64,000 nucleotides of DNA, from NCBI GenBank assembly GCA_024305405.1, contig JAKNDB010000067.1:1196001-1260000 (forward strand), given 5' to 3'. Origin of the DNA: Dirofilaria immitis. Its lineage: Eukaryota; Nematoda; Chromadorea; Rhabditida; Onchocercidae. Made by a program: the position numbers and the translations under genes. This document shows positions 47,947 to 62,369 of this stretch, in pieces (positions within the stretch are counted from its first letter, which is position 1; each line of letters begins with the position of its first letter). Under the pieces are notes generated by a model, which was not told the origin of the DNA, ran no database searches, and was given only the letters and a program-made list of their open reading frames with translations.

Positions 47947-50900
47947 AATCAGCAATTTGCAGGTTGTTGATACCGTTGCAATTTTGCAGCTCGTAATATA
48001 AAATTTCATTTAATTTTCAAGATAAATTTTGCTTTTAAATTTAAAAATTTGATAAGTCTCTTGGATCCATGAATTTAGTTGAAGACTGAAAAAAAAGAAT
48101 AAAGAAAACAAGATAATTTTGTGAATGATTTACAATAAAATGAACAATAATATTTGGATAAAAAAGAATAGACAGATTAGTTTTTTAGATCATTTTTAAT
48201 CCTATCAATTTTAAAAAGACAAATTTTACTTATTTTTGAAAAGGAAAAAGAAATTGTACATACATATACATGTGCATATTACTTGCTAGATTTATTTTAT
48301 TTGCTACATCCCGAAATCCCACTTTATTTCGTATTTCTGTACAATCTAACAATTCATCCATTTTCTCGTGTACAAAATTTACTTGGAAGCAAAATTGGCA
48401 GGAATGAAAGAAGTGATGGAACGAAGGTTGTTCTTGATGTATTCCTTCATCAAGATGTAAGGAACGTGATGTTTTAAAAATTCGCTAAATAAAAATCAAT
48501 TACCGGTTTCACATTTAAATGTTTTTCAAATTATTTTATATTCGGAATTACGATAAGTAGGCAGATTCAGGTGAGCGTTCCGGCGCTTTTAAGTCAAAGA
48601 ATGGGCTTATTTTCAAACCCAAGTTTCTATAAACTATAGATTAAATTTCACTATAATCAAGCAACATAATATCAGATTATGAATGGGACAATTGTGTTCC
48701 GAAATTTATATTTAAATATCGTGCCAATGATCACAAACATCATCGGTAATTTCATATAAATATTTAAAATCAATCAGCATGACGAGGCATTTACTCGACG
48801 AATAATATGTTTAATTTTAAGCATTCATTTTGTCTTATGGTACTCAAGGAGATTACTCTATTCAGAAGATAAAAATATATAAATTATGTTATGTTTGGAA
48901 GCGTAGAAACATATCCGTTGAAATGGACATGAAGTAATAATTTAAACGAAAATTAAATTTTTTAAATTGCTGTAACATTTATAAAAAACGATGTTTAACG
49001 TCTTTAATTTTAACATCAGGATGTTACATAACATATTAAGGCATGTCACATTCGCTGATTAAATCCTTCAACTAAAATTTTTATATGCCAGTTTAAACAT
49101 GAAAAATTCGAATAAATGCAAGGAAGAACATTAAAATATAGAAATATATGACCAATTAGAATAATACCCCAGAAATAAAGAATAGTATAATCCTATGATT
49201 TCGCTGACGAGATGAAAATGTATTAATAATGTCAATAATGATTTTAGCACGGACGAACGAATAAGAACGCTCATTAGTGGACGTTTTGGGAAAAGATCCT
49301 AATTTCCTTATATTTCCCTGCAAAAATACACATATTACGCGACGATCATACAGATATCGGCGATCTACCCCCTTCCCCCAAGAAAAACTGAAGATAAGAA
49401 GAGAGCAAACCACACAACAGTACTAACACGATGAATTACCCAAAAAAAAACAGTTTTCACGTTGAAAGCTGATCACCTCAATATGAAATTCTCCCATCTC
49501 ATACAAAATCTTTTATAAACCTTCACAATAAGACAACACCGGAATAGGACGGCGGAATTGATAATAAGATTCGTAATAAAACCATTAAAATATCACAAAA
49601 GTAAAAAGTAAAAGCATGTGTGTTTAAATTATTGAAAACCAACTTGACCATTACATATTGATGTTGTAAAATTTAATTAATCGGAAAATTTTTAACAGCT
49701 TGAATAATTTATGTTTAAATTATTAAAGAGCTGAAAAGATTGAGGCTTAATATTAAATGGTAATTAAACATGAAATTAAATGACTTAGAAATGTAAAAAA
49801 TTTGAAGGGACACATGCACGACGTAGAGAAAGAAATTGTCAAAAAAAAAAAAAAAAGAAAAACTATCAAAAATATTAAATTAATTCGACCATGCGCAAAA
49901 TAATCAATATTATTTGAAAATGACGAATTTTTCATCATATATCAAATGATTTTATTGAATGTTTTAGCAATGCAATAGTTGAATTAACAGCATGATGACG
50001 CATAATTCGGATCCAAATTTCGAATATATTTGAAATTAAATTGAATTTTTGTACATTCGTCAATTTAGATTATTGTAATTTGTGGTGTCTTTGAAGTTTA
50101 GAATTTTGTCGAATTTTTCATTTTAATAGTACTTTTCGAAAAATATTTTACTGCCGTGTTAAGTAAAAAATGATCGTATAAAATTGGATACATTACCGTT
50201 AAGCCTGATTATTTTTCACAGGATAAACAGCTTATCGTTTGACTCTAACATTTCCTTTCTCTTTTCTATTCTCAGTAAATACTGTTGGGATAATTTCGAA
50301 TTTAGATAACCATTGACGATTGATGATTATATGGGCGAACTGATGTAAAACCAATATATGAAGATTCTGTTAAAATTAAAAACACGAAGGATAACGGTAT
50401 GAAATAATAATTAGGTTAAATGTTTAGAGAATAAATATGCAGTGGTAATCCTGAATGGACCATCAACAAAAACAAAACATTAACTTGGTTTTTCACTAGA
50501 GATCAGGCACCAACAGAATCCAGCAATTTGAAAGAACTGACTTTTGATTTTTAAAATTTGTACAATATCAATTCTTAGATTCTATGAATAACTATTGTGA
50601 TGGATTTATAAACATCTAGAAAGAAAACAATTTCATGCATATTTATCGAACGAAGTAAACGATTGTTCCGGTAGAAGCATGCAGATAAACTTCACTATCT
50701 ATCAATAAAATGCGAAAGAAATTAATTATCCAGACAAAAATGAACACGAAATGTATCGAACAAATGGTATCGAACTGCATTTTTCTGATCAATTTTTTTT
50801 TTTTTTCTTCACCTTATGCGTAAAATAATACAACATATTATTCCCTATCCTACGAAATGCATTGCACGATTCCGGGAACTTTTCCATTGAAAGAAAAATT

Positions 50901-51266
50901 AGTATATTTAAAAAGTGGATTATATTTGTTATTTAAAACATGTACGATATTCTCGTGTAATGTGTTATGTTCGAAAATTGTAAGAAGTGAGAAGAATCAG
51001 AATGATGATCAGTTGATCGACTAATTTGAAGATAATAATTGCGAAATATAAATTAACATGACTTCTGAATCATTTCATAACTTTTCGGATGGAAAAAATT
51101 CCATCGTATAATTATAATTTAAAGAAGAGGCAAGTGGAGAGATCGAAAAGTTTCTCCCGAAACCTTCAAGCATTCACAATTCCAATCAAAACATAACCAA
51201 CATGCAGAACGACGACACCACACTGTTGAATAAAGTCGATAAAAATTGGATCGAGTCCATATATTC

Positions 51267-51350
51267 GAGAAAGAGAGAGAGAGGAATTACTCGTTTCTCT
51301 ATTTCTCATCTTCTCTCAAATCCTCATTATCTTTCCTCTCTTCTCTCTCA
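51267..51350. promoter_or_regulatory. GA/TC-rich tract, possible promoter element
   Basis: AGAAAGAGAGAGAGAGG is followed within about 30 bases by long TCTCT runs, so the strand can also fold back on itself. GAGA-type tracts are common in promoters. It lies about 1.3 kb upstream of sec63, and its role is unproven. Confidence 0.3.
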
Positions 51351-51534
51351 TAATCAATAAATCGATTGACGTATTTGATGAGCAGACTTGTTGTAGTGTT
51401 GTAGGAATGCGTTTGGCGCGATGAAAGTTTGAAATGATGATGATGAGAGAGAGCAAACATCTGAGTATTCTTCTGCGGGTCAAAGGTTACAAGTTTATTT
51501 CCTGGTTTGGCTCAAGTTCCGACCAGTACAGAGG

Positions 51535-51560
51535 TGATGATGATGATGATGATGATGATG
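51535..51560. repeat. (GAT)n microsatellite
   Basis: About eight to nine consecutive GAT units in the sec63 upstream region. Confidence 0.9.
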
Positions 51561-52636
51561 ACAATGATTTGATATATCAAAGATTTGCATATTAATGAAA
51601 GTATAATTACGGTATCTTAGGATTACTCATCATTTAAATGTCGTAGGTTAACATTAACACAAGCATTAATACTGACAATAGGTATTAGTATTAGTGATAC
51701 TCGAAAGAATTGATATTTTCGTCGTATCTGTAAACTTATCTAATCTATACTTGATTCCTATCAGTGCATTATTTTTAAGATTACTTTTTGAAGCAAAAAA
51801 AAAAAGACCAGTTTTAAGAGATTTATTTTAGTGCAAAATTTTGTTACGATTTTCATTCATACAACAAACATGTCAAATGACAATTGTATTATCATTTAAT
51901 TCAGAATGTGACTTTAAAATCGATGATACTCGAAAGTAGGACAGAATTCGATTCATCTTAGATCTCAAAATTAAAATCCAAAAGAGTATTCTTATTCTCT
52001 AATATTAGTTAACCTGAAGTAAAAGTAACAGTTCCATTTCTAAACAGAAGAAATAAAAGCCGCATCATTTATCACGCAGAAATGATCTATTTGGAGGAAA
52101 ATAAATCGTTCATTGGGACAAACGATTTTCATAGATAGGCAACCAATGAATGCAATTTTGAAGCAGTAAATGTCATGTCATGACATGCAATAAAATGGAT
52201 TGGGTCATTGATGATCTGTACGGTAGTGATAATATGAGGGAGAGGATCACCGATAGATTCTATCGCATTTTCCGCGATAAAAGATTGAATTGAATAGCAT
52301 ATAAGGGGTAAATTTGTCTGATATTCCTCTTTGATAGCTATATATGCTTATCAATATCAACAAAGCTTTTTATGCTATTTTCCACTGCTTGATAGTATTA
52401 CGCATCATGGCGAAAACAAACTGATAGGTTGTACTATATTCTACACAATTACAAATCTCGCGACATCCCATTGTCATACTTTAAAAAAGATAGAGGAACA
52501 GATTAGAAGCGAGAAAACTTAATACCGTTGATAGAAAATTTTTATTTTTGCTTTTAGAACTTCTGGATGAGGATTTTTGCATCAAAAGAAGGCGACCGAT
52601 AGTCAACTTCATTTCATTCCGTTCACTTCCATTTCC

Positions 52637-52644
52637 ATTTGCAG
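52637..52644 (+). promoter_or_regulatory. 3' splice site just upstream of sec63 ATG, possible trans-splice acceptor
   Basis: CATTTGCAG ends at 52644, only 10 bases before the ATG at 52655. In nematodes, spliced-leader trans-splicing commonly uses such acceptors close to the start codon. A cis-spliced 5' UTR exon is the alternative. Confidence 0.45.
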
Positions 52645-52654
52645 AGCTGTGGTG

Positions 52655-55600
52655 ATGGGCCGTGCACAGTTTGAATATGACGAAGTGGGTAATACATTCT
52701 ACTATGTGCTAGTATCATTTTATGCCTTGGTTCTCATACCAGCAACATTTTTTTCTGGCCTTCAAGTAAATTAGGTTGGTCTTTTTCGTAAAACTTTCTT
52801 CCTAATTGACGTGCAGAAGTAATTTCAGTTGTGATTCCTAGAGAATATACTGCCCTTTTTGCAAGGATAAAATTTTTTAGTAATTTGAAATATGTACGAT
52901 GATTTATTGAGAAATGAAATTAGTTTGAAGTCTTAGGATATATCACTGTTAGTCGAAATATAGTTGATACCATTTAGTTTCATAAAAGTATTTTTCTGCT
53001 TGATGTTTTTTTTCGATTTATATTTTAATAATCATGCTCTGGTGATTCTTCAGTTATAACATTCTTCCAATAAATAATAACGGCAACTAGTCCGAATTTC
53101 AGATAAAACTGAAAAAATGAGCACTGCTGCTGTGCAGGATGTACTGATAAGCGTATAAAGGCAGAAGCAAAACGACCATGGCGGAGAACCAAAAATTTCT
53201 AACTTTTTGGCTTTAGCTTTAGCGTGGATATTATTTTTATTATTATACGTAAAGTAACGCAAATTGAGGTTGAACATACCGAATATGATCCATACGCTAT
53301 ACTTGGTATCGACCAGGTGATTTTCTTATATCTTATCATTCAAATTCTTGATTTTTTTCAGAATTTATGATTTGCAATATATTGAAAAAAGACAAATTTT
53401 ATATCACGAACCTTATGAAAATTGAAGTAATATTCAAGGCTTATTTCTGAAATGATAATCATTTATTCATTGTCCTAGAAATAGGAGAATCTAAGTTCTC
53501 TTTTTTAAGGGAGCTGCTAGTTCGGTTGTAAAGAAGAAATATCGTGAATTAAGTAAAACAATGCATCCTGATAAAGGAGGTGATCCCGTGCAGTTTGATC
53601 GCATTGCAAAAGCATATCAAGCATTAACTGATGAAGAAAGTAGAGAAAATTGGGAAAAATATGGCAATCCCGACGGACCAACTGGTAATTTTTGACTGGT
53701 TTTTATATCTGTCTTCAATCATGTGAAGATCATGAAGAATTTTTACCTGGATTTTGTGTGTTGTATCTTAATATTCGTTTGCGACTATTTTTTCTGATGC
53801 TACCCAACAATGAAAATGAATTCTAGCTACAACGTTCGGAATTGCATTGCCAAAATGGATAGTTAGTAAAGAATATGGTATCTGGGTGCTTGCATTTTAT
53901 GGCTTCGTCCTCATGGTTTTGCTTCCTTCAGCTGTTGTATGTATTTATTATTCACTATTCTATATTAGTGGGCTCTACTTTAAATTCCTTTAACCTTATA
54001 GTAGAATATTCTAATTCTTATCACCAATTTTTTCAGGGATTTTGGTGGTATAATTCCATCAAGTATAGTATCGATCAAGTATTATTGGATACAACCGAAA
54101 TGTATTACTATTTTTTCCATAAAACACCGAAAATGGAAATAAATCGTGAGTATTAAAGAATTGTATTTGCTTTTTTAGCATCATTATTGTATTTATGTGT
54201 TAAATGTTGCGAATTTTATAATGCTAAGGATTTCAAAATAAGTACGGATACAGTTGTCTACTCATACATTTTATATCTCTAGTGATTCTCTAGGAATTGG
54301 GTATTATTTATGTGATGAATCGTATTCTCTTAGGTATTTTAATGGTACTTGGTGGTTCATTTGAATTTTGGAAGCAGTATAATAAGGAAATTGTGGAACG
54401 TGAAAGTGACGATGTTGAATTGCCACCACTGATCAAACAGTTCAAAAATTTAAGTGAAAATAAGAAGGAACGGCCTCTCTGTTTGCCATATTCTCTGAAA
54501 GCGCGGTTCTTTATTCATGCTCATTTGTCACGTTTTCCGCTTTGTTCAACCAACTTAAAAAATGGTAACATCTCATATTTTTTAAAATATTTTGAGTTAA
54601 AGCAAAGATTTAATTCTAACGAGCTTTTTTTTGCACAGCATTTTACAATCATTGTATTCAAAAAAATTTTTGCAATTTCCTTTGCTTATGTTGCTTTACT
54701 GTGATTATTAGCAGTAGTATTTTATAACATTATAGATGGCATGACCTTTAGTGGGTTAACATTACATGGCGATTGTATTTTAATACACTGTGGCGCTCAT
54801 TTTAGAGTTGATGGGGTGATATTTTAGAACATGAATGTTATTAATGATGCACTTACTTTCGTATGCCATAATTCTAGATAGTGCTTATGTGATTTCGAAA
54901 TGTGTTATGCTTACCAACGAAATGTTATCTATCGCTCAGCACTTATGTTTCTACGGGAATCCAGCGCGTTGCCCGTCGTTGGATACGATTGAGAATATGG
55001 CGAAATTATTGCCAATGATCGTTCAGGCATTGTGGCCAAAAATAGTCCCTTGTTACAATTACCACATATCACAGAACAAAATTTACATCATTTCCGTCGT
55101 GTAAGTATGCTTTTAATTAAAAAAGTCTGTTTTTTCTTTTAAAATCCAATAATTTTTTGTAATATATAAAGGATTGCATCTGCATTTCTTTTTGTTTTCT
55201 TTGATTTCTCGAGTTCATATATTTTCAATCTTTTTATGCTTTAAAATTTCGTAAATCGAGAATAATTTATACATTAATTTGTTGTTTATATAAGTTTTTA
55301 GACAATTTCTGCCATGAAGTCATTGTTTTAAAAATTTCATCAATCATAAATATATTTCATTTAGAATCGTATAATCACTTGTGCAGACCTTGCAAATTTA
55401 AATGAAAACAAGCGTCGTCAGGTTTTACAATTATTAAGCGATGCCGAATACAATGATGTAATCTTTGTGTTGCAGTCAATGCCTAGGTTAAATATTGAAC
55501 CTCGTTTTGAAGGTAAATAAATTTATTTTTACTCTGTTCAAACATAGTTTTTATTATTTTAGTGGATGTATCATTTTTAATAACTTTTTTACTTTACTTA

Positions 55601-57599
55601 AGTATAAATCTTTTGCAGTACAAGGTGAAATTGATGCTCAAAAGGTAACAGTTGGTTCAGTTGTTACTTTAAAAGTTATTCTAACAAGAAATCCATTATT
55701 AGATTCAAACAAACGAGAAGCAGAAATCCGTGAAATTAGTGAGAAGGTATTGGCTTTATTCATGATTTTGTTTCATTAAAGATTTATTCTATCTTTTTCG
55801 AGAAAAACATTTATGCTAATAAAAGCTCTATTTATTTAATTATCTGCGTTCTTTAAAGGATGTAGCAGTGGAAGTAATTGAGGATGAAGACGAAGCAAAC
55901 GAAGAAAAAGACAACAATGTACCGAAGAGAAAAATTTGGGAGAAACCGAAAAAGAAACAAAATAAAACAAAACAAAACAAAAATAGACAAGGACAAAAAA
56001 CTAAAGTAGCAAAAAAATTTGTGATTAAGTCAGAAGAAGACAATAAAGTGAAATTAGAAGAGCAAAAGAAGGACAGGAAAGAGAATAATGATGATATGGA
56101 AACCATTGATGGTAGTGAAAACGAGGAGTTAAGTGGCTCTGAAAAAGGCGACAAAGAGTTAGTTTTCAAATTGATCTTACCAAAGATTACAATTTTTTCT
56201 CATGAGCCAAGAATAATTCAACAAAAGATTTTGCTGTTATGCCGTTGAACCAAATCAATTAAAGATAATAGGTTGTTCTAGGTAACGACATGGTGTTTCT
56301 GATTTGTCAAGCAGCACCAGTAGTTAGCTACTGGGTTGAATGTTTCATAATTATTCACTTTTTTTTGATAAAATTTGGTAAAAGCATATTCTTTTGTGTT
56401 ATCTGTATTTCTCAAACAAAGTTTTCACACAAATTTTTTCAGCGAAAACGAAAGAGAAAACAGTAGTAGTTCTGAAGGGATGGATGAAGATGAATCAGAT
56501 AATGAAAACTGGGCGAATGAAAATATGGTGAAAAAGAATCCCTTTTAGGAAATAAGAGTAAAAAACTCATCCAGTACACTGTCCTTACTTCCCGGGCGAA
56601 AAATTCGAATGGTGGTGGTTACTACTTGTTGATAAGAAACTTCGCAAACTGGTCGTACCAGCAGTGCATTGTACAACACTTGTCGATGAACAAACGGTTC
56701 GTTGTAAATATTTGTTTTACAAGTAGAGAATTCTGCTTTTTAGTTATTTTTCTCGTTGAAAGTTGGTGTATGAATTCAGAAATTGCACTCAGCTAGTAGA
56801 CTTCGATCTGAGGCATATAATATACTACCACAGGTTCTTATTGCATATGGATATATTAATATTTAAAAATTATTAGTTATATTCATATATAAATTATCAA
56901 TTTTAGGTGGAAATAAAGTTCGCAGCACCGCAACACAAAGGCATATATTACTATAATTTATTAGTTAAATCAGATTCATATACTGATTGTGATTATTTAC
57001 TCGATCTAAAGGTAAATTTTTTTCTACTTTTTTACATCACTTTTGCCAAGAATAAATTAAAAATACTTCAGAATATTCCATTCGCATCTTGTCAGAAAAG
57101 AAAGACGAAACGTTTAAGTATAGAATATTTCTTATTTTAGCTAGAGATAGCTGAAATAATTTTCGGTGTTTTCTCTTTACGCTGCGTTTAATAATGAGAA
57201 TTCTCTATGAATCATTGTTACAAACATTTATTAACAACAAAGGATATGGATATTATAATTTGAATTTAAAGGTTTCTAGAAACTATAATAAAGTATGATT
57301 TGGTATGAATTTATTACTGTATTCAAAATGATAATGCTATAATATGAAAAAAATTAGAGGAGGGCGAAGAGGAAAAAGTGCGAGATTATTTAATAGATGG
57401 TGATCATCATGAACAATCATTATTCACGTTTTTACATCTTCAATTCTGAGTATCTTTCATCATAATTTTCTTCAATTTTTAGCTAGATGTACACGAGGCG
57501 AAGGAAGTGCCTATAATTAAATACGAAGATTCAGATGAGGAAGAACAGTTAGAGGATTCATCCGATTATACGGAAGATTCCGAATCGGAACACGAATAG
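52655..57599 (+). CDS. sec63: SEC63 homologue, ER translocon J-domain protein
   Basis: SEC63 recruits BiP to the Sec61 channel for post-translational import. Exons: 52655-52774, 53103-53316, 53510-53684, 53827-53936, 54037-54145, 54334-54564, 54878-55100, 55365-55512, 55619-55746, 55859 to about 56140, 56453-56696, 56780-56833, 56907-57011, 57483-57599. Seen in order: N-terminal membrane segment ([17 protein letters not shown]), a Cys-rich lumenal/cytosolic stretch, second membrane segment ([15 protein letters not shown] after two added bases), J domain ([11 protein letters not shown] ... [10 protein letters not shown] with the HPD motif), [12 protein letters not shown], third membrane segment ([14 protein letters not shown]), Sec63 core ([24 protein letters not shown]), a charged Lys/Glu block, WWW motif (EKFEWWW), and an acidic tail ending [12 protein letters not shown]. 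Bases appear missing at 52748-52754, 53112-53117, 53196-53198, 53251-53253, 55038-55042, 56531-56535 and 56560-56565. Confidence 0.92.
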
Positions 57600-60087
57600 A
57601 ATTTTTCGAAGTTTACATTAATTATTGTGAGACGTAAGTACCATAAGAATGTTTTATAATAGATGCTAACGGATTCTGTAATCCACAATGCTTTATTGAG
57701 TGAATTGTTTTGACCTGCGAGTATTGATACTAGTTAGTATGGATAATTTAATCCCTTCTTGAAGATTCCGAAAGCATCTAGATTACCCATTAATTCGTGT
57801 CAGTCATGCACATTCAATGATATTTTGTTAGACTCAGGAGTATTGTATGTGAATTATGAAAAGATTTTTCCAATATTGCTTGTTACATGAAGAATCGCAG
57901 CCTTCGAAAGGTTAAGTTGTTGATTCTGTAATATTCCTGATTTTTTTCCATTTTTAGAAATCTTTTTTCGGATTTAGATTCACAGTCTCTATTGTTCATA
58001 CGGTGTCTGTATAAATGCTCTTTGTTTTATGAGGATTTTTGAAAATTAGTAGTGAGTGATTTAGTTTTAATAATATCACTAGAGTTGAATCAATAGAACA
58101 ACCCAAGATGACGAGTTTTCACATGATTGTTCGTGAAAATATATAAGGCGTAAAATAAATGAGCCAGTAACTGTGACCTTGGATCAACAATTGTTATGGA
58201 TCCATCGTAGAGAATCATAGACATTCCACTTTCCGAAATTCCATAAGATTAACATTCCTTTCGAAAAATTACAATGCAATTAAATTTATTCAGAAATAAG
58301 TCAAATAAAAATGAATGTTTTATTGCGCATTCCCATAAAAAATATTTAATCTGCATATTATCTTCATCAAATGCTTCCTCATCTATCTCTACATACAAGT
58401 AGTAGAGTAGAAAGGAATTTTGCTCCTTTCATACAGATAGTTCATGAAAGATTAGGTATTTTGAAACTTAAACGAAAATTCTTGTTGGTGACAGTTTCAA
58501 TATTTAAGATTCTTTATGAAATTTTTGGGGAGTTTTTTAAAATATCTAATAGTGTATATAAAAAGAGCAATGTATTAAGGAAATTAAGGAAATTTGAATT
58601 TAAGTACTAACATCGAGGAAAAAAGGTTGGTTTGAGAAATTACATTCCTTAAATATTTTGAAATAGTAAACAACCAATATACATAATAATAATCAATTTA
58701 CATAAATACAGAAGGAAAGGCTGATTCAATGATAATAAAAGTGATCGGAAAAATTGCAACAAAAGTCGGAAGAAAGCAGATGGGAGTGAAACAGTCAACT
58801 TTTTCAAGGAAGCGGACTTTAAGTTCAATTTTTAGCATATTGATTTCTCCATCACTCGTGGAAGACAAACGGGAAGTGGGATTTATCTTGCTTTTGTCCT
58901 AATTATTTTATCATTCAGGTCTTAGCAGTCGACTTCAATGCATCTAAATATAATTTGATCTTAAAATTAGATTATGATAACCAAGTCAAATTTTATAAAT
59001 ATTGGTAGATATGTTTAAGAATCTCCGGACCTTTAACTAATAAAGCTTAATTTGAACCCAAAGACTAATACGTGATGGGATAGTAAATGGGGTGAAGAGA
59101 GGAGGGAGAGAAAAGAAGGAACGAGCTTAAAGTTTGAGATCTCGGACACCCCAAATCTTTCCAGACAAATCTGATTCCAGTAAAAGCATCTAAAAATTGA
59201 AATTTGAAGCAATACAAAAATCGGAAATGCCGTCATCCTAAAATAATATGTAAATGTAGGATTAGGCTTTTTCTAGTCCATTTCAAATTCTTCATTCGAA
59301 TTTTTTTAAATCAAATTTTTCAGATGAAAGTTTGCGGCTTCGGAGTGCAAAAAACAAGTTCCCACAAATTTATGTTCTTGACATCGAATCGCTGGTAACC
59401 AGTTTTTGGCCATCAAGGCATTTTTAATTTTACGAGTTTTTACAAGTGAAATAGACTACATTATTTTGATATTAAAAAAAAAAGATAATACTTTGGAAGA
59501 ATGAAATAAATTGAGGAAAACAAAAATAAAACATAAAACCAAGAAAATCAAATGCTTTAAAAAACAGAGAATCATCATAGCTAAAGAAATCCATATTTTT
59601 CCACAATTCATTTAAGACACACAGTTATTAAGTTGGCAAAAATCAACTACTGTTAAGTAACAATCGTCACCTAATTATTATTAACCCATACTTACCATGA
59701 ACATTAACATCCAAAAACGGCAAGTTCGTTTAGTTTTTTTCGAAATGAAAATCTATGCCTGTCTAGCTGAATTTATGCCTGAATAACTGAAAAAGCAATA
59801 ACAGCTAGTCTTAGTAACCTATCTCTTCCTGCTACGAAATTATTATTCTAATCATTTCTATGATTTGCAGTGCATAAAGGAATCAGTATGAACTCTACGT
59901 CAGACTGATTTCTTAAAGGATGCAGTGGAGATAATTCGCTTTCTCATGATTAAATTTCAAAGACAATATCACAAAAGAAATGAAGGAAAGAATACATTTT
60001 CAAATTTGAAAGTTCGGAAAAAAATCACATATCAATTAAATAGTGTAATTGACACATTCATGATAACCAATTCACCGGAACTATCTC
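57600..60087. other. Spacer between convergent sec63 and MATH-BTB gene
   Basis: About 2.5 kb of A+T-rich 3' flanking DNA. Open frames at 58371-58610 and 59204-59398 (+) and 59033-59236 (-) show no domain and no splice support. Nothing else is recognised. Confidence 0.5.
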
Positions 60088-62369
60088 CTATGACTTACTT
60101 CTGTCGGATGATTTATCGAAGTGACGAACAATATCTGTGACAAGATCGTGGTGTTGTTTGACAACATTATCCCAACCAGGTGTAGATGTAATATTTCGAG
60201 GGTGTTGGATGATAAATTCCACAGCACGATGTCTAAGACGTGGTGCACTGTAGATATCCGAAACGATGAGCAGTTCACAAACATTTTCAAATGTCAACGC
60301 CTGTAAATGACGAGATTCAGATAAATGATAAGGATATTTGTTTAATTATAGATTTAATCCTCATCTTTTTCTTTTGAAATTGTCGAGATGATCTCATAGA
60401 GTTTAACGTAGATCATCTAGATTAGTCTTTAGCATAGATTAATGTAAACCTCTGTTTTTCCTTATATTCAGAAATTTCAGTAAATCACGATCACAGAATC
60501 AACTGCTGATAGATGGTGAGAAGCTTTATATTGCACATTTACAATTATTTCACCTGAATTAAGGCTTTTCACAGTGACTTTTCAATTCCTCAAGCCGATA
60601 CTTGTCTGCAGCAATTAATAAATCGGAGGCAAATGCAAATTCATTAACATCTCTTAAACAATGTCCACAGTAAATGAAATTGAGCATTTCTGTAACTGTA
60701 TCATATTCCAGATCTTCAATTACCATTACACCCTATAATGAAATATTAATTCCAAACAAAACAAAAAAATAAAAATTCAATGCTAACAGGCACTAATTTC
60801 ATAGCTGAGCACTTTACCACATAAAAAGCTAACTTATCCAGCAAAGATTCTCTCAGCTCTTGTTACAAGGAAATTTTGTTAAAATTTACAATACTTAAGC
60901 CAACACCTACTCTAAATTCAAACTTACTGTTTTCGCTTCATTAGTATCTTCATGCCTTAGCATGGCAGCAAAAACTGGAGATCTAGCTGCAAGAATAGCA
61001 CGATGAACTTTAATTTCTCGCTCGCCCACTTTTATTGCGAAATCAGTCAATACGTTGTCTTTTAACATTTTCAAATAATCTTCTGTGAGCTGCTGCTCGC
61101 TATTATTCTGAAAATGATTTCAGTAAAATGAAATAAAAACAAATCAATTTGTGGTAGTAAATGTTGTTTTTCTATCTTTTCTCCTTTGCCAAACAGATCC
61201 ATAAAAAGAAACAAGAAAATGAGAAAGCGCAACATGAAAAAATAGAATCGCACATTGTGATACTGTATTGAAAAATCCCCAGAAATATTCAACAAGCTTA
61301 CGGTTAACATCTCCTCTAATGTTGTTGTAACAGTTTCTACAGCTACATCTATTTCGACATTCACAATAATAGAATCATTCGGTAATATCTGTGGAAAGAG
61401 AACATCTCGCTTTATATAGGAAACATAATCAGAATGTGAGGATTTGGATGAATACGCATCTCTATCTCTTTCATTTCGCTGGTCCGTAAAATGAAGCTGA
61501 AAAGGTCAAACTTAAAATAAAACACTAATCAAAAGCTGGATATTGGATGGAACAGCTACTTAGTGTCCTGAAACTAATTATTATAATTTATTAAAGTAAT
61601 GTTTCCCTTAAATAAGAGATAAAAAATGGCCTTATTTCGTAGAAATAATAATTTAATAATTTTGATTGCTACACCACTTATTTCGATTATTTTGTATTTT
61701 TTTAGTATAGAAATTAAATTTATTTACCGAGATTTGAAACCAATTTTTCCATTTTTGCACGGTGTGTTCGTGTTATTGACAACTCTATTAAGGCATAAAA
61801 AACAAAGTCTTTATTATTTTCACCATTGCCTTTTGGATAAATTTTGATAGACCAAGTAAGTGTGTCTTCACCACGATGTAAGTGAACAAAATTTTCCAAA
61901 TATTCCTGATAGCAATGTGAAAAATTCTTCACAGTCCAACTGTGTTTCACATGCTAAAAAGAAGATGATCAATTGATTTCAGTCATTCAAATCTTTAAAA
62001 CCATCGCCACAACTTCATTCTGGAGCAAAAATTATAAAATACGCCACTACTTTTTAACTGAATTGTATTCTGAACAGGGAAAGAGACTCACAATTCAGTA
62101 AAGGCGAATGAAGCCATTATGAAACCCCTGCAGTTAAATGAATTCAGGACTGCTTACAGAAAAATATTTCACAAAAAAGTAAAAATAAATTTTGAACTAT
62201 AATACTACTTTTAAATCACTACTTGTTTTGATTATCAACCATGTTAATAGAAATTAAATAACCATCGAACCTCTACTCTGATTTCAGTTTGTGAAGAATT
62301 TGACGAATGAGAACCCAGCGTCGATGAAGACTCGATTGGCATACTTAATTCGGAGTTCGACGGCTCCAT
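60088..62369 (-). CDS. SPOP-like MATH-BTB (BATH) protein, CUL3 substrate adaptor family
   Basis: Family members bind substrates with the MATH domain and CUL3 ubiquitin ligase with BTB. Exons on -: 62369-62271 (start MEPSNSELSMPIESSSTLGS, Ser-rich), 61953-61728 (MATH: KHSWTVKNFSHC, WSIKIYPKGN, TPCKNGKIGFKSR), 61496-61302 (end of MATH: SYIKRDVLFPQILPNDSII), 61107-60928 (BTB: DFAIKVGEREIKVHRAILAA, SPVFAAMLRHE), 60732-60554 (BTB/BACK: MLNFIYCGHC, LLIAADKYRLEELKSHCEKA), 60300-60088 (BACK: ENVCELLIVSDIYSA, VEFIIQHPRNI), stop TAG. The order MATH-BTB-BACK and the DKYxLExLK motif match SPOP. The C-terminus ends in SSDRSKS without the basic nuclear signal of human SPOP. Missing bases are indicated at 61797-61802 and 60566-60569. 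Confidence 0.88.

Larger units (their letters stand above)
47612..52654. other. Spacer between rbm-12 and sec63 start codons
   Basis: About 5 kb between two divergent genes, so it must hold both promoters. It contains a four-copy tandem repeat (47771-47946), a GA/TC-rich stretch (about 51267-51350) and a GAT microsatellite (about 51535-51560). Open frames at 48283-48477, 49156-49413 and 52331-52522 have no recognisable features or splice support. No RNA gene is recognised. Confidence 0.5.

Noticed and set aside
55840..56169. - strand Ser/Phe-rich frame of 109 codons
   Set aside because: It is the antisense of the Lys/Glu-rich region of sec63.
60121..60306. + strand frame and a second - frame over the BACK exon
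   Set aside because: They are shadows of the last exon of the MATH-BTB gene.
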